From Candidatus Eiseniibacteriota bacterium (GTDB lineage: Bacteria; Eisenbacteria; RBG-16-71-46): 7,371 bases of DNA. The translations under genes were made by a program, and so were the position numbers. The notes under the pieces were generated by a model. It was given only the letters and a program-made list of their open reading frames with translations. It did no database searches and was not told the DNA's origin. This document shows positions 6,161 to 7,371 of the stretch, one piece after another; positions within the stretch are counted from its first letter, which is position 1, and each line of letters opens with the position of its first letter. The stretch is taken from contig VBPB01000172.1 of the NCBI GenBank assembly GCA_005893365.1, forward strand, positions 1 through 7,371, written 5' to 3'.

Positions 6161-6847
6161 ATGTCCAGTCGGATCGAGAGAACCTGAACAAGATGCCGCC
6201 CCGCAAGCTCGTCTCGCACGTCGAGGACGGGCATTTCGTGTACAGCTACGCCGATCCCGACAGCTGCCACTGTCTCTACGTCGGAGGAGAAGAGGAGTAT
6301 TCGGCGTTCCAGAAGCTGTCGGTCGAGAGGCAGATCGCGGACGAGCGCTACATGGCCGCGACGGAATGGGACGTGGGTCAACAACGCGGGGATCTTCGGC
6401 GCGAAGCCGTTCCTCGAGACCACGGTCGAGGACCTCGAGCGTTTCTTCACGACGAACGTGAGGGGCACTTTCCTGATGACCCAGGCCATCGTTCCGCTGA
6501 TGCTCGAAGACGGTGGCTCGATCATCAACGTCGGAACGGCGCTCGTCGAGAAGGCGATGACGACGCTCCCGGTGTCGGCGGCGATGGCGAGCAAAGGCGG
6601 CGTACACGCGCTCACGGTCTCGCTCGCGGCGGAGCTCGCGAAGTACGGCATCCGCGTGAATACGCTCGCGCCAGGCATCATCCGCACACCGCTGATCGAC
6701 GACCCGGACTCGCTCGCGGCGATCCACCCGCTCGGGCACGTCGGAGAGGTACGCGACACCTCCGATGCCGCGCTCTTCCTCGCCACCGCGGCATTCGTCA
6801 CCGGCGCGACGCTCGACGTCGACGGCGGCTATTCGCATGGCCGGTGA
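6161..6847 (+). pseudogene. atypical SDR oxidoreductase with its N-terminal half replaced
   Basis: The C-terminal two thirds of an SDR runs in one frame from about 6371: TWVNNAGIFGAKPFLETTVED, NVRGTFLMTQAIVPLML, GGSIINVGTALVEK, SAAMASKGG, GIRVNTLAPGIIRTPL and finally GATLDVDGGYSHGR before TGA. The cofactor-binding front (TGxxxGIG and its surroundings) is absent. At 6161 an ATG with a good SD (AAGGGAG, 8 bases away) begins MSSRIE, a common SDR N-terminus, in the same frame as the downstream part, but it hits a stop within nine codons because a 190-bp piece of the lipoprotein gene follows. So the true SDR start probably survives while roughly 80 codons were replaced. The catalytic Tyr position (6581-6583) is Ala while the Lys (6593-6595) is kept, as in some atypical SDRs, so the original enzyme may not have used classical chemistry. 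A short product from a GTG at 6458 is possible but would lack the cofactor site. The divergent LysR is its likely regulator. Confidence 0.7.
6178..6367 (+). repeat. 190-bp direct repeat, copy 1 (inside the SDR gene)
   Basis: Bases 6178-6367 are identical by eye to 7182-7371 (offset 1004). The copy encodes the middle of the lipoprotein from ENLNKMPPRKLVSHVEDG to RYMAATE. It can be read from an ATG at 6085 in the AT-rich leader, giving a hybrid N-terminus without signal peptide, but that frame then runs out of phase through the SDR. At the left edge TCGAG is shared between the SDR start region and the lipoprotein gene, a possible microhomology. The right edge is at or shortly after 6367 and cannot be set, because the window ends in copy 2. 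Confidence 0.95.
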
Positions 6848-7004
6848 ACGAGGCCGCTACGGGATCCTCGTGGGGCTCGAGGTGATCGACGACGCGTCCT
6901 ACCTACGACGAAGCCGCATGCCGCAGACACAACGCCGCCGCGCGCGCGAGCGTCGAGAGATACCTGGCACCGTTCTTGCTCCTGTGCGCTACGCGTCGGA
7001 CTAA
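6837..7004 (+). CDS. small DUF1330-like N-terminal fragment
   Basis: An ATG at 6837 overlaps the end of the SDR gene and opens a 55-codon frame ending at 7004. Its start, RYGILVGLEVIDDASY, resembles the N-terminal strand of small dimeric ferredoxin-like proteins of the DUF1330 type, which are about 95-100 residues. After this the sequence becomes Arg-rich (LRRSRMPQTQRRRARERRE) and unlike the family, so the rest of the gene is probably lost or frameshifted near 6903. The tight overlap with the SDR suggests former translational coupling. The family assignment rests on about 16 residues and is tentative. Confidence 0.4.
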   Translation: MAGERGRYGILVGLEVIDDASYLRRSRMPQTQRRRARERREIPGTVLAPVRYASD

Positions 7005-7022
7005 CCCCAAAGGAGAAGCGAG

Positions 7023-7371
7023 ATGCGAGTCACAACCCAGATCGGAGCCATCTTCGTCGCGGCCGCCGCGCTAGCACTCGTCGGCTGCGCGACGCTGCAC
7101 CGCAGTGAGGCGCAGAGCACCGAGCAGGTGCTCGCGGCGGCGGGCTTCCGTGCAAAGCCCGCCGACACCCCGGCGAAGCTCGAGAACCTGAACAAGATGC
7201 CGCCCCGCAAGCTCGTCTCGCACGTCGAGGACGGGCATTTCGTGTACAGCTACGCCGATCCCGACAGCTGCCACTGTCTCTACGTCGGAGGAGAAGAGGA
7301 GTATTCGGCGTTCCAGAAGCTGTCGGTCGAGAGGCAGATCGCGGACGAGCGCTACATGGCCGCGACGGAAT
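7023..7371 (+). CDS. conserved proteobacterial-type lipoprotein, 3' end outside window
   Basis: An ATG at 7023 with a strong SD (AAAGGAG) starts a frame open to the window edge, 116 codons so far. Residues 1-22 are a lipoprotein signal peptide: MRVTTQ, a hydrophobic core (IGAIFVAAAALAL) and the lipobox LVGC with Cys22 as the lipidated residue, so the mature protein is membrane-anchored, facing the periplasm or outer membrane. The mature part contains TEQVLAAAGFRAKPADTPAKL, then a conserved-looking block PPRKLVSHVEDGHFVYSYAD and a Cys-x-Cys pair (C83, C85) before LYVGGEEEYSAF, then a helical RQIADERYMAATE. I recall similar unnamed lipoproteins with this YADP..C.CLYVG block in proteobacteria; no function is known. 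From codon 54 (base 7182) on, the sequence is exactly repeated inside the upstream SDR gene. Confidence 0.85.
   Translation, partial: MRVTTQIGAIFVAAAALALVGCATLHRSEAQSTEQVLAAAGFRAKPADTPAKLENLNKMPPRKLVSHVEDGHFVYSYADPDSCHCLYVGGEEEYSAFQKLSVERQIADERYMAATE
7182..7371 (+). repeat. 190-bp direct repeat, copy 2 (within the lipoprotein gene)
   Basis: This is the natural-context copy of the sequence also found at 6178-6367, since it continues the lipoprotein frame after the signal peptide. Its left edge is at 7182 (7181 is C, the matching base 6177 is A). Its right edge is cut by the window end, so the total repeat length is unknown. Confidence 0.95.

Noticed and set aside
6091..6838. Two long minus-strand open frames across the SDR remnant
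   Set aside because: Their sequence is antisense to the SDR and the lipoprotein repeat and has no family features or RBS.
6085..6885. A 266-codon hybrid protein starting at ATG 6085
   Set aside because: It starts inside the LysR-box dyad without an RBS, has no signal peptide for the lipoprotein segment, and after 6370 reads the SDR out of frame.

Overview
The window is high-GC bacterial DNA with strong G/C preference at third codon positions. A lipoprotein with a lipobox and a PEP-CTERM-type sorting tail suggest a Gram-negative host, perhaps a member of the Pseudomonadota or a myxococcal/deltaproteobacterial lineage. The phylum cannot be fixed from this sequence alone. There is no RNA gene, CRISPR array, transposase or phage gene.

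Layout. (1) Bases 2-2308, plus strand: an intact short-chain dehydrogenase/reductase (SDR), then an intact 14-helix-type MFS drug exporter of the DHA2/EmrB class. (2) Bases 2377-3890: a patch of gene fragments around one intact gene. On the minus strand are the C-terminal part of a PEP-CTERM protein, the N-terminal part of a DUF899 protein and an intact SRPBCC/AHSA1-like protein. Diverging from these on the plus strand is a short frameshifted core of an ECF sigma factor of the SigJ/ECF41 type. ECF41-type sigma, SRPBCC and DUF899 genes plausibly once formed one locus. (3) Bases 4145-5089, plus strand: a cytosolic 5'-nucleotidase-like protein that keeps the first HAD motif but has lost the usual acidic pair of the last one. 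(4) Bases 5169-6847: a LysR-type regulator (minus strand, broken in its effector domain) divergent from an atypical SDR (plus strand, front part missing). A dyad with the LysR-box form T-N11-A lies between them. (5) Bases 6837-7371, plus strand: a small DUF1330-like N-terminal fragment, then the start of a lipoprotein gene that runs off the window.

The most striking structure is an exact 190-bp direct repeat (6178-6367 and 7182-7371). The second copy is the natural middle of the lipoprotein gene. The first copy sits inside the SDR gene where its Rossmann (cofactor-binding) half should be. The window ends inside the second copy. This is either a real replacement/duplication event or an assembly chimera.

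Taken together, six loci are broken: PEP-CTERM, DUF899, ECF sigma, LysR, SDR and DUF1330. The first SDR, the MFS exporter, the SRPBCC protein and the 5'-nucleotidase read through cleanly. I see no convincing complete new multi-gene system. The items most worth a second look are the repeat/chimera, the LysR box and the altered nucleotidase.
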